A stretch of DNA of 64,000 nucleotides from Pseudaquabacterium terrae (GTDB lineage Bacteria > Pseudomonadota > Gammaproteobacteria > Burkholderiales > Burkholderiaceae_C). The stretch is taken from NCBI RefSeq assembly GCF_013266755.1, contig NZ_JABRWJ010000004.1, forward strand, positions 310,001-374,000. The letters are read 5' to 3'. Position 1 is the first letter of the stretch; each line of letters opens with the position of its first letter. The position numbers and the translations under genes were made by a program. Below, in pieces: positions 55,172 through 62,728 of the stretch. Under the pieces are notes generated by a model, which saw only the letters and a program-made list of their open reading frames with translations, ran no database searches and had not been told where the DNA came from.

Positions 55172-55597
55172 TCAATGTTCCGCCAGCTCCGCGCAGTAAT
55201 CCAGCATCTCTTCCAGCTCCGCCGACTTGTCGAACACCCGCTCGGCGCCCATCGCCAGGCAGCGCCGGCGCATGTCGGGCGTCGCGTAGTTGCTCAGCAC
55301 GACGAGCCGTGTCGCCGGGCACAGCTCGCGCGCTCGAGCGAGCACGCCCAGGCCGGTGCCGGACTTCAGGAAGATGTCGACGATCATCAGGTCGCATTCT
55401 TCGCCGGGCGTGCGCATCCATTGCACTGCGGCGGGCTCGTCCTCGGCGCTGCCGATGACTTCCACCGCGAGCATTTCCTCGAGCGTGGCGATCAGGTTCT
55501 GGCGGATCACCGCGTTGTCTTCGACGAGGAAGCAGCGCAGCGGGGCGTCGCCGGCGCCGGCGCCGTGCCGCGGTTCAATCATTTGCGGGCCGTTCAT
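55172..55597 (-). CDS. Stand-alone receiver-domain response regulator (141 aa)
   Basis: After a 20-residue lead the protein is one receiver domain: RCFLVEDNAVIRQNLIATLE, phosphoacceptor Asp in LMIVDIFLKSGTGLGVL, Thr/Ser region VVLSNYA and Lys in RVFDKSAELEEML. There is no output domain. It probably works by protein contacts or as a phosphate carrier. The start is two bases after the stop of the AsmA-family gene, so the two are cotranscribed. No kinase gene is nearby. Confidence 0.88.
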   Translation of the reverse strand: MNGPQMIEPRHGAGAGDAPLRCFLVEDNAVIRQNLIATLEEMLAVEVIGSAEDEPAAVQWMRTPGEECDLMIVDIFLKSGTGLGVLARARELCPATRLVVLSNYATPDMRRRCLAMGAERVFDKSAELEEMLDYCAELAEH

Positions 55598-55599
55598 GG

Positions 55600-57639
55600 C
55601 TAGCCTCTCCTGGCTTTCGAAGGGTTCGGTGCGGGACGGGTGCTGGCGCTGAGTTGCTCGCTCAAGGCGCGGCAGCCGGCGATCGCGGAACGCGCGTCGT
55701 CGTCGCCGGCGTCGATCAGCGGCAGCAACCCGGCCAGCGGATTCAGCATGGCCAGCAGCACCGAGGGCACGAGCCGGCGCACCAGCGGGCCCTTCTCGAG
55801 GCTGACCTTCGGATCGGCGAACGTGCCGTCGATGTGCAGCGGCGTGCGCAGCGCGACCGGGCTCATGTCCTTGGGCTCGACGCGCGCGACGAGCGCCAGC
55901 CGCTCGGTGGCCAGCGACATCGCGCCGTCGCCGTAGATCGTCGAATCGGTCGTGTCGACGATCAATACCTTCGGATCGACGCGGCCGTCGGCGATGTGCA
56001 GGTCGGCGGCGCCGCAGGTCACCGGCAGCGGCTTGTCGCCGCGGATCATCACGCCCAGCGCCTGGGCGATGTCGATGCCGGCGCCTTCGACGACCAGGTG
56101 CGAGATCGTGCCGCGTGTCCAGTGCAGCACCGCGCGGCCGTCGGCCGAGGCCAGGAATTCGGCGGTGGAGCGGCCCTGGCCGCGCAGGTCGATGCGGCCG
56201 CCGAGCAGGCCCGTCACGTAGGGTGGCTGGCCTTCCTTGCGCGTCATGCGCAGCCAGCGTTCCATCACCAGCCCGCTGGCGACCAGGTTGGCCTGCCAGT
56301 CGGCGACGGACTTGCGGCCGTCGACCTGCAGCGTGCCGCGCAGGCGACCGGCGGCCCATTGCGCATCGATCTCCTGGATGCGCAGCACGCCGTCCTGCAG
56401 CACCAGCCGGCCGCGCAAAGGTTTCAGCGCAATGAGCTTGTCGCCGCCGGGCTCGAGCCGGTCGAGGTCGATGCGCACGTCGGCGTTCATCATCTTCAGC
56501 GACGGCAGGTCGAAGCTGCGGTCGGGCAGCACGCGGCCCTTGGCGCGCACGGCGGCCTTCACACCCGGCGTCGCGCCGACCGCCGGTCCGAGGTCCGCCA
56601 GCCACAGCAGCGGGCCGTTCAGCCGGCCGACCAGGCGCGGCAGCGCGTCGGGCGGGCGGTCGAAGTCGAATTCGCCCGCCAGGATGCTGCGGCCGACCTG
56701 CGCGCGGTGAACGACGCTGTGCCAGCGCGTGCCCTCGTGGCGCAGGTTGCCGTTCATCGAGAAGGCGCCGGTGGTCGGCAGCGTGATGCTGAAGGGCTTG
56801 CCGACCTCGGCCAGCGACGGGCCGGCCACCTCGTAGCTGCCGCTGAGCTTCAGCCGGCCGAGCAGGTCGCTGGCCAGGCCATCGAAGCGCAGGCGGCTGG
56901 GGCCGGCTTGCACCTGCAGTTGCACCGGCACCGGTGCGCTGTTCGGATCGGCCGACAGCCCGGCCAGCGCCGAGCCGGCGCGCAGGCTGACGCGCAGCGG
57001 ATGGTCGTGGTAGCGACCCTCGCCGCGGCCGACCAGGCCGGCGCCCGTTGCCGACGCGCTCTCATCGAGCGAGGCCTGCGCATCGATCACCAGCTGCAGC
57101 GGGGCGTCGTTGAGGTACAGCGTGCCGTTGCGCAGCGTCAGGCGCTCGAAGTGAACGCCGTTGAACTTCGGTTGCACGTTGCCGTCGCGGGCCTGCTGCG
57201 GGCCGAAGTGCCAGCTCGCGGCGCCGTCCGCACGGCGTTCGAGTTGCAGCTGCAGCCGTTCGCTGGTCAACGATTCGACCTGCAGCGGCTCGCCCCTGCG
57301 CAGCGCCAGCAGGTCGCTCCAGCGCAGCCGCAGCTTCGCGTCGTGCGCCACCGTCATCGGCTGGCGCGTGCTCCACGGCGGGTTGTCGATCTGCAGCCGC
57401 TTCGCGTCGAGTCGCACGCTGCCGAGCAGCCGCAGCCGGAACGGATCCGGCGTTGCATCGCCCGGGGCGAAACTGACCGGTCGTTCCAGGCGCTTGGACA
57501 ACCAGCGTTCGGCCGGTTGCTGCAGGAAGGGCCAGCCCGCCCATTCGCACCACGCCACGGCCGCCAGCAGCACCAGCGGCAGGGCGATCAAGGTCCAGAG
57601 CAGCGGGTGCTTCGGACGATGGAGATGCAGGCGGTGCAT
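55600..57639 (-). CDS. AsmA-family inner-membrane anchored protein (679 aa)
   Basis: One N-terminal membrane helix (LLWTLIALPLVLLAAVAWCE) is followed by a long periplasmic beta-rich domain with AsmA features: AERWLSKRLERPVSF near the start and, near the end, YVTGLLGGRIDLRGQGRSTA, DGRAVLHWTRGTISHLVVEG and DIAQALGVMIRGDKPLPVTC. AsmA-like proteins form bridge structures implicated in phospholipid transport to the outer membrane. The start at 57639 was chosen because the membrane helix then begins at residue 13; the frame opens at 57675. A TGTGGG-N6-CCTACG dyad lies about 65 bases upstream. Confidence 0.88.
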   Translation of the reverse strand: MHRLHLHRPKHPLLWTLIALPLVLLAAVAWCEWAGWPFLQQPAERWLSKRLERPVSFAPGDATPDPFRLRLLGSVRLDAKRLQIDNPPWSTRQPMTVAHDAKLRLRWSDLLALRRGEPLQVESLTSERLQLQLERRADGAASWHFGPQQARDGNVQPKFNGVHFERLTLRNGTLYLNDAPLQLVIDAQASLDESASATGAGLVGRGEGRYHDHPLRVSLRAGSALAGLSADPNSAPVPVQLQVQAGPSRLRFDGLASDLLGRLKLSGSYEVAGPSLAEVGKPFSITLPTTGAFSMNGNLRHEGTRWHSVVHRAQVGRSILAGEFDFDRPPDALPRLVGRLNGPLLWLADLGPAVGATPGVKAAVRAKGRVLPDRSFDLPSLKMMNADVRIDLDRLEPGGDKLIALKPLRGRLVLQDGVLRIQEIDAQWAAGRLRGTLQVDGRKSVADWQANLVASGLVMERWLRMTRKEGQPPYVTGLLGGRIDLRGQGRSTAEFLASADGRAVLHWTRGTISHLVVEGAGIDIAQALGVMIRGDKPLPVTCGAADLHIADGRVDPKVLIVDTTDSTIYGDGAMSLATERLALVARVEPKDMSPVALRTPLHIDGTFADPKVSLEKGPLVRRLVPSVLLAMLNPLAGLLPLIDAGDDDARSAIAGCRALSEQLSASTRPAPNPSKARRG

Positions 57640-57695
57640 GGGTGAATGCTGACGCGTTTGATGGCTGGAACCCATCGGCGAGCAACGGTGCCGGC

Positions 57696-57713
57696 TGTGG
57701 GTCAGCTCCTACG
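57696..57713. promoter_or_regulatory. Dyad TGTGGG-N6-CCTACG upstream of the AsmA-family gene
   Basis: TGTGGG (57696-57701), TCAGCT and CCTACG (57708-57713) match the dyad form found at 29330, 38627 and 44661, with two departures from the perfect copy. It is centred about 65 bases before the AsmA start at 57639. A clear TANNNT -10 was not seen between them. Confidence 0.4.
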
Positions 57714-57808
57714 CTGGCTGCTCTTGCTGCAAGGCGCGCCGGCAATGGCAAACCGTGCAGCCCGGGTGAGGACTGCACGGCAAGGTGGGGAGCGGCACGG
57801 GGTCGGAC

Positions 57809-58027
57809 TCAGGGGCGGAAGGAGGAGTCGCGAACGCCGTTGCGCCAGCGTTCGAGCTGGCGTTCCGCTTCATCGCGGGCGATGCCGTAACGCTCCTGGA
57901 TGCGGCCGCTGAGTTGTTCGCGCCGGCCGTCGATCATGTCGAGGTCATCGTCGGTGAGCTTGCCCCACTGCTCGCGGATCCGGCCTTTCAGCTGTTTCCA
58001 GTTGCCTTCGATGCGTTCCCAATTCAT
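57809..58027 (-). CDS. CsbD-family stress protein (72 aa)
   Basis: The whole protein is a CsbD domain: MNWERIEGNWKQLKGRIREQ, WGKLTDDDLDMIDGRREQLS and GRIQERYGIARDEAERQLER. CsbD-like proteins are small, helical, cytoplasmic and induced by general stress in many bacteria, with no known biochemical role. It lies 47 bases downstream of the BON lipoprotein gene on the same strand and is probably expressed with it. The 170-base gap to the AsmA gene holds no other gene. Confidence 0.92.
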   Translation of the reverse strand: MNWERIEGNWKQLKGRIREQWGKLTDDDLDMIDGRREQLSGRIQERYGIARDEAERQLERWRNGVRDSSFRP

Positions 58028-58074
58028 GACGATTCCTTTGGCTCGGCGCGCGCCACGCTGCGGCGTTCACAGCG

Positions 58075-58392
58075 TCACGGACGCACGGCGATCTCGTTCT
58101 TGACGCGCTTGACGCCCTTGACATCGCGCGCAATGCGCTCGGCATCGGACTTTTCGGTGGCGTTCTTCGCGAAGCCGGACAGCATGACCTCGCCGTTCAG
58201 CGTTTCGACCTTGATCGAGGCCGCGTCGACCGACTTGGCTTCGACGAACTTGGCCTTCACCTGCGTGGTGATCGCGGCGTCGTCGATGTACTCGCCGACG
58301 GTTTCCTGGCCACGCGTGACCGCGCAACCGGGCAGCACCAACAGTGCGGCAAGCGAGGTCGCAGCGGCGACAACGAGGGTACGTGCAAACAT
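58075..58392 (-). CDS. Small BON-domain lipoprotein (105 aa)
   Basis: From the ATG at 58392 a signal peptide ends in the lipobox VLPGC. The mature protein is a single BON domain: GEYIDDAAITTQVKAKFVEA, SIKVETLNGEVMLSGFAKNA and VKGVKRVKNEIAVRP. It resembles a half-length OsmY and should sit in the periplasm attached to a membrane. It shares the BON plan with the lipoprotein at 42035 but lacks that protein's charged helix. The promoter upstream has GTCCTACA and a TAGACT -10. Confidence 0.92.
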   Translation of the reverse strand: MFARTLVVAAATSLAALLVLPGCAVTRGQETVGEYIDDAAITTQVKAKFVEAKSVDAASIKVETLNGEVMLSGFAKNATEKSDAERIARDVKGVKRVKNEIAVRP

Positions 58393-58465
58393 GGTCGACT
58401 CCTTCAGGGTGGTTGGTTCGGCGGCGAGCGTTGTCTGCAATTCCGCGGCTCGCAACCGTGGCTTC

Positions 58466-58524
58466 AGTCTAGGAATCGCGCAGGTGAGAGGCCCATCGGA
58501 GAAGCGTCCGCGTTGTTGTAGGAC
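58466..58524 (-). promoter_or_regulatory. Promoter of the BON-CsbD unit: GTCCTACA and TAGACT
   Basis: On the minus strand GTCCTACA lies at 58524-58517 and a -10-like TAGACT (in TTCCTAGACTGAAGC) at 58471-58466, centres about 50 bases apart. The -35 position reads GGGCCT, far from TTGACA. The same arrangement and spacing occur at 60272-60329. Confidence 0.5.
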
Positions 58525-58555
58525 GGTTGCGCATGGCGACGTCGTGCGCTCATTA

Positions 58556-58665
58556 GGCCCCCTTGGCCCTGCGGGCCGTCCCCCACGGACACGAAGGGGC
58601 CGCTTCGCGTCCCTTGGGGAGCGAGCGCCTTCGGAGCGGCCGGGCGGCGCTCATCGCTTGTCACC
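58556..58665. repeat. GC-rich cluster of short inverted repeats
   Basis: Between the BON promoter and the end of the phospholipase D gene lies a run of short complementary tracts, such as GGCCC-TGC-GGGCC, CCCCCACGG/CCTTGGGGA and two copies of GCGCTCAT. There is no credible gene in it. It looks like an intergenic hairpin-forming repeat element, possibly a terminator for the leftward phospholipase gene. Copies elsewhere in the genome would be needed to confirm this. Confidence 0.3.
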
Positions 58666-58669
58666 GAAG

Positions 58670-60154
58670 TCACCACCAGTTTTCGAACAGCCGCGCCAAT
58701 GTCTCCTTGGCGCGTTGCAGTGGCGAACGCCGGGCCCACGACTCCGGCGTGATCTTCTGAGAGGCTTCGAGGTCGCGCCGGAACATGCGCGTCATCGCGT
58801 CGCCGACGTCCTCGCCGATGACCACCGCATTGACTTCGTTGTTGCTGACGAAGCTGCGCCAGTCCATGTTGCTCGAGCCGACCGTCGAGACGACGCCGTC
58901 GATCACCGCGGTCTTCGCATGCAGCACCGCGTCCTGCAGCTCGAACAGCTTGACGCCCGAAGCGAGCAGCCGGTGGTAGTAGCTGCGGCCGGCGTGCAGC
59001 ACCGGCGAGAAGTCGCTGACCGAGGGCAGCACCAGCTGCACGTCGACGCCGCGCTCGGCGGCCTCGCAGAGCGCGTCGATCATGTCGCGGCCGGGTGCGA
59101 AATAGGCCATCGTCAGGTACACGCTCTTCTGCGACGCGTCGATCGCCGTCAGCAGCAGGGCGTAGATGCGGTTGAACGGATCGGTCGGGCTCGACGGCAC
59201 GACGCGCACCACCTGCCCGCCGGCCGCCTGCTGCGGCGGCCTGGCCTTCGCGGGCATCGGCTGCAGGCTCGGCAACGCGTCGCGGCAGTTCTGGTGGGCC
59301 CAGGTGTCGCGCACCAGGTCGTCGAAGGCGGCGGCAGCGGGCCCGCGCACCTGCACGGTGGTGTCGCGCCAGCCGTCCTCGTGCACCTGCTTGGAGCCCC
59401 GCTCGCGGCCGAACGAGCCGGACGAGTAGGTCGCGCTGATATTGATGCCGCCGGCGAACGCCACGCTGCGGTCGACGACCAGGATCTTGCGGTGGTCGCG
59501 GTGCGTGATGTCCCAGTAGCCCATGCGCCGCTTGGTCGGATTGATCGGGTTGAATTCGCACACCGCGACGCCGGCCTGGCCCAGCGTATCGAAGTAGCGC
59601 TGGTCGGTGCGTATCGAGCCGACCGCGTCGTAGATCAGCGCGACCTTGACACCCTGGGCCACCTTGCGCGCCAGCAGCGCCGACAGCCGTTGCGCGATGG
59701 CCGCGTCCTCGATGATGTAGCTCTCGAGCAGGACGGTCTGCTTCGCCGCGTCGATGGCCGCGAACATCGCCTCGAAGGTCTCCGGGCCGTCGATCAGCAG
59801 CTTGACCTCGTTGCCGGCGTACAGGTCGACCTCGCCGAAGGTCGACATCGCGGCCAGGTGGCGTTGCACCAGCGACGCGCTGCCCTGCTCACCGACGCGC
59901 CGCAGCAGCTGCTCCCGCTCGGCAGGCGCCAGCCGGCCGCGGTGGCCGATCACCGAGACTTCGCGTGCCATCGCCTGCATGGTCTGGGTCCGGTCATCGA
60001 GCACCAGCGGCATGTCGGCGCGCGGCAGCGGCGGCGCAATCGCGCAGGCGCCCAGGCTGGCCGCCAGCGCGCCGGCGGCCAGCCCGGCGTAAGGCGGGTG
60101 CGGCGGGTGGGGCAGCCTCGGCAGCCGCCTGAAACGGACGAAGCGCCCATCCAT
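58670..60154 (-). CDS. Phospholipase D-family protein, cardiolipin synthase-like (494 aa)
   Basis: Two HKD motifs are intact: His221-x-Lys223-x4-Asp228 in THRDHRKILVVDRS and His412-x-Lys414-x4-Asp419 in VLHAKTAVIDGVVSTVGSSN. The spacing and the phrases GGINISATYSSG and YFAPGRDMIDALCEAAERGV match cardiolipin synthases of the ClsB/ClsC type. The N-terminus has a hydrophobic segment ending in SLGAC, which could be a lipobox at Cys37 or so; family members are usually membrane-associated. It makes or remodels anionic phospholipid, in line with the envelope-stress theme. A 17-residue reading frame lies just upstream. Confidence 0.88.
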   Translation of the reverse strand: MDGRFVRFRRLPRLPHPPHPPYAGLAAGALAASLGACAIAPPLPRADMPLVLDDRTQTMQAMAREVSVIGHRGRLAPAEREQLLRRVGEQGSASLVQRHLAAMSTFGEVDLYAGNEVKLLIDGPETFEAMFAAIDAAKQTVLLESYIIEDAAIAQRLSALLARKVAQGVKVALIYDAVGSIRTDQRYFDTLGQAGVAVCEFNPINPTKRRMGYWDITHRDHRKILVVDRSVAFAGGINISATYSSGSFGRERGSKQVHEDGWRDTTVQVRGPAAAAFDDLVRDTWAHQNCRDALPSLQPMPAKARPPQQAAGGQVVRVVPSSPTDPFNRIYALLLTAIDASQKSVYLTMAYFAPGRDMIDALCEAAERGVDVQLVLPSVSDFSPVLHAGRSYYHRLLASGVKLFELQDAVLHAKTAVIDGVVSTVGSSNMDWRSFVSNNEVNAVVIGEDVGDAMTRMFRRDLEASQKITPESWARRSPLQRAKETLARLFENWW

Positions 60155-60163
60155 GTCGTGGTC

Positions 60164-60217
60164 CTAGCCGGCCGGGGCCGCGTCAATCAGATGTTGGAGG
60201 CGGGTCAGCATGGTCAT
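60164..60217 (-). CDS. Possible 17-residue leader peptide before the phospholipase D gene
   Basis: GAAAGGGATG-type sequence gives a strong ribosome-binding site before an ATG at 60217. The frame reads MTMLTRLQHLIDAAPAG and stops nine bases before the phospholipase start at 60154, which itself has no clear ribosome-binding site. Such a short frame could couple translation of the main gene or act as a regulatory leader. Composition is plausible but length prevents a firm call. Confidence 0.4.
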   Translation of the reverse strand: MTMLTRLQHLIDAAPAG

Positions 60218-60271
60218 CCCTTTCGTGGCGTGACGGCGCCTGTGGGTCGGGCTTTTCGAGGCTTTCGCGCC

Positions 60272-60329
60272 ACTCTAGGAGGCACGGTCGCGGGGCTGCA
60301 TCGGCCTCTGGCACGTCCACGTGTAGGAC
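60272..60329 (-). promoter_or_regulatory. Promoter of the phospholipase D gene: GTCCTACA and TAGAGT
   Basis: On the minus strand GTCCTACA lies at 60329-60322 and TAGAGT (in CTCCTAGAGTGGCG) at 60277-60272, centres about 50 bases apart, as at the BON-CsbD promoter. The -35 position reads TGCAGC. The half-site also lies upstream of the rightward gene at 60486, whose own -10 may be TAAGGT at 60436-60441. Confidence 0.5.
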
Positions 60330-60485
60330 GATGTGCCGTGCGCTGCCGCTGTCGGAGTCGGCCGACACGGCCTCGGCGCTGCAACCGACCCGCGCGCGCG
60401 GCGCCCCGCCGACAGCTGCGCCGCCGGCGCCGGTCTAAGGTCGATGGACCACGCCGGCCCGCTGGCCGCATCAAAAGGAGTCGTG

Positions 60486-60911
60486 ATGAATATTTCGAAC
60501 ACCCCTCGACGCGCGCTGGCCGCGCTGCTGCTGGGCGTTGTCGCGGTGGCCCCCGTCTGGTCCGCCGGCAAGCAGCGTTCGGCGAGCTCGGAGATCGAAG
60601 CCACCTTCCACCACGAGCGCGACAAGTGCATGAGTGGCCGTTCGCACCAGGACCGCGCCACCTGCCTGCGCGAAGCGCATGCCGCCTACGCCGAGGCCCG
60701 TGCGGGCAAGCTCGGCAGCACCGACGATGCCACGCTGCGCCGCAACGCGCTCGCGCGCTGCGAGCGCCAGCCGGCGGCCGAACGCCCCGCCTGCGAGCGG
60801 CTGGCGTCGGGTGAAGGTACCCGGGCCGGCAGCGTCGAGGGCGGCGGCGTGATCAAGGAACTGGTCACTCGCACGGTCGAGCCGCAACCGGCGACGACCA
60901 CGCTGCGCTGA
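60486..60911 (+). CDS. Periplasmic protein with two CX10-11C pairs (141 aa)
   Basis: The ATG at 60486 follows AAAAGGAG. A signal peptide (LAALLLGVVAVAPVWSAG) is followed by a helical charged region with Cys48/Cys60 (CX11C, in ERDKCMSGRSHQDRATCLRE) and Cys92/Cys103 (CX10C, in LARCERQPAAERPACERLAS), then a Gly-rich, less ordered tail. The ERDKC start and the C...C spacing match the first repeat of the protein at 28696-29244, so the two appear to be distant relatives. No named family was recognised. A terminator follows. Confidence 0.7.
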   Translation: MNISNTPRRALAALLLGVVAVAPVWSAGKQRSASSEIEATFHHERDKCMSGRSHQDRATCLREAHAAYAEARAGKLGSTDDATLRRNALARCERQPAAERPACERLASGEGTRAGSVEGGGVIKELVTRTVEPQPATTTLR

Positions 60912-60930
60912 ACGCACCCAGCGAACCCAG

Positions 60931-60963
60931 GCGCCGCGGCCGGATCAGGTCGCGGCGCTCTTT
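60931..60963 (+). terminator. Rho-independent-type terminator
   Basis: GCGCCGCG (60931-60938) and CGCGGCGC (60951-60958) form a perfect 8-base stem with a 12-base loop, followed by TCTTT. It lies 20 bases after the stop of the CX10C gene and before the convergent DUF2383 gene. Confidence 0.65.
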
Positions 60964-60990
60964 CGGCTCGCACGCGCCGCAGCCGACAAC

Positions 60991-61437
60991 TCAAGCAATC
61001 AACTGGTCGCGCAGGCGCCGGATCTGGTCGTGGTTGCGCGTCACGCCTTCGAGGTGGCGGCGCACGGCCACGTGCACATCGGCAGGCAGCGGCTCGGCGA
61101 TCGCATCGGCATAGCGGCGCAGGGCGATGTCTTCGCCGCGCTCGGCTTCCTCGAGGATCGCCTCGTCCTCGACGCTGGCCAGTCGCGCGCGCGCGGCGAC
61201 CCAGCCGCGGTGCATCGCGCCGCTGATGCTGCCCTGGGTCTCGGGCTCGCCGCCGTACTGCCGCACCAGCGCCTGCAACTCCAGCGCGGCCTGCTGGCAC
61301 TCGTCGGCGCGGCGCTGCAGCAGCGTGCGCAGGGTGGGTGAACGTGCTTGCTCGGCGCAGGTGCGAAAACCCAGCTCCCCGTCCTTGCTTGTCTCGATCA
61401 ACGTGTTCAGCACGTCGATCAGCTCTTCGTTGTCCAT
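60991..61437 (-). CDS. PA2169-type four-helix-bundle protein, DUF2383 (148 aa)
   Basis: MDNEELIDVLNTLIETSKDG and ELGFRTCAEQARSPTLRTLL open a ferritin-like four-helix bundle; EPETQGSISGAMHRGWVAAR and EAERGEDIALRRYADAIAEP continue it. These phrases define the DUF2383/PA2169 family, small stress-associated proteins often found near manganese catalase-like or CsbD genes. Conserved Glu and His (EAERGED, RNHDQIRRLRD) could bind metal. Function is unknown. It lies 18 bases downstream of the topoisomerase gene on the same strand. Confidence 0.9.
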   Translation of the reverse strand: MDNEELIDVLNTLIETSKDGELGFRTCAEQARSPTLRTLLQRRADECQQAALELQALVRQYGGEPETQGSISGAMHRGWVAARARLASVEDEAILEEAERGEDIALRRYADAIAEPLPADVHVAVRRHLEGVTRNHDQIRRLRDQLIA

Positions 61438-61455
61438 GGCTCGCCCTTTGATCGC

Positions 61456-62559
61456 TTATGTAAAGCGCGTAGCAAGCGGGGTGCCCGCGCTGCGGCGCAG
61501 CAAGGCGAGCAATTGCCGCTCGGCGCGGCGCAGCGGCGGCGTCGCGCGCCCGACGGCGCCGACCCAGGGCGCCTCGAGCAGCGCGGCGCGGCGTTGTGCA
61601 TCGGGCAGCGTTGCCGCGGCGAGCTCCAGCACGCGCGGATGGATGTAGGCCTTGCGGCAGACGGCGGCGGTGTTGCCGAGGCGGCGCGCCACCGCGGCGA
61701 CGATCTCGGTGGCGCTGCGCGGCTGCGGCGCGCCAGCGGTTTCGCGCGCGCCGGCCTCGCAGGCCTGCAGCAGCAGCTCCAGCGCCTGCACGCTGGCATG
61801 CCAGGTGCGAAAGTCCTTGGCCGTGATACGCAGGCCGGCGGCCTCGGCCAGGTAGGCGTTGACCTCGGCCGAGCCGATGGGGTGCAACGTGCCGTCGGCT
61901 TCCTGGTACTGGAACAGCTCCTGCCCCGGCAGCTCGCGGCAGCGCCGCACCACGCGGGCAATGCGCGCGTCGTCGAGCTCGCACTCGTGCAGCACGCCAC
62001 CCTTGCCGCGAAAGCGCAGGCGCAGCGCGCTGCCGGCGACGTCGGCGTGGCTGCTGCGCAGCGTCGTCAGGCCGTAGGAGCCGTTGTCGCGGGCATAGGC
62101 CTCGTTGCCGACGCGCAGGCAGGTCGTGTCGAGCAGCCGCACCAGTGTCGCCAGCACCACCTGGCGCGTCGGTGCGCCCCGCGCGGCGCGCAGGTCGCGC
62201 TGCACGCGGCGCCGCACGCGCGCCAGTGCCGGGCCGATGTGGCGCAGCTGGTCGAACTTGGTCGCCCCGCGCTCGGCCTGCCACAGCGGGTGGTAGCGGT
62301 ACTGCTTGCGGCCGCGCGCATCGCGGCCTGTGGCCTGCAAATGGCCCTGCGGCAGCGGGCAGATCCACACCGCGGCATACGCGGGTGGCACCGCGAGGCG
62401 GCGGATGCGCTGCAGCGTGGGTGCGTCGCGCACCGGCGCACCCTGCGCATCGACATAGGCGAAACCCCGGCCGCGCCGTCGGCGGCGGATCCCCGGCACG
62501 CCGTCGTTGACCCACACCAGGCCGGCGGGCAGCTCGGTGCGATCGGGGCCGTTCGCCAT
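61456..62559 (-). CDS. DNA topoisomerase IB (367 aa)
   Basis: This enzyme relaxes supercoils through a 3'-phosphotyrosyl link. The N-terminal domain has GFAYVDAQGAPVRDAPTLQR, RIRRLAVPPAYAAVWICPLP and GRKQYRYHPLWQAERGATKF. The catalytic domain has RVGNEAYARDNGSYGLTTLR, RFRGKGGVLHECELDDARIA, ITAKDFRTWHASVQALELLL and the nucleophile Tyr305 in AAVCRKAYIHPRVLE. Size is normal for bacterial (poxvirus-like) type IB enzymes. The start was set at the ATG at 62559, where family similarity begins; the frame continues upstream without support. Confidence 0.95.
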   Translation of the reverse strand: MANGPDRTELPAGLVWVNDGVPGIRRRRRGRGFAYVDAQGAPVRDAPTLQRIRRLAVPPAYAAVWICPLPQGHLQATGRDARGRKQYRYHPLWQAERGATKFDQLRHIGPALARVRRRVQRDLRAARGAPTRQVVLATLVRLLDTTCLRVGNEAYARDNGSYGLTTLRSSHADVAGSALRLRFRGKGGVLHECELDDARIARVVRRCRELPGQELFQYQEADGTLHPIGSAEVNAYLAEAAGLRITAKDFRTWHASVQALELLLQACEAGARETAGAPQPRSATEIVAAVARRLGNTAAVCRKAYIHPRVLELAAATLPDAQRRAALLEAPWVGAVGRATPPLRRAERQLLALLRRSAGTPLATRFT

Positions 62560-62728
62560 GGCTCCGAAGTTGGCAAGGCCTGTGCCTGCCCGCAGCGGGC
62601 AGCGCGAACCCCGCGTCGCCGGCGCGCCATCCGGATTCGCCCCGGACTTGCCTTGCGTCACGCCCTGTTGCAGAGTCGGCGCATGCGGCGCAGAACCTTG
62701 CGCCGTTCCGCCGCGTGAACGAGGGACC

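Noticed and set aside
58563-58760. 65-codon rightward frame in the GC-rich intergenic element
   Set aside because: It spans the inverted-repeat cluster and the end of the phospholipase D gene and has no protein-like features.
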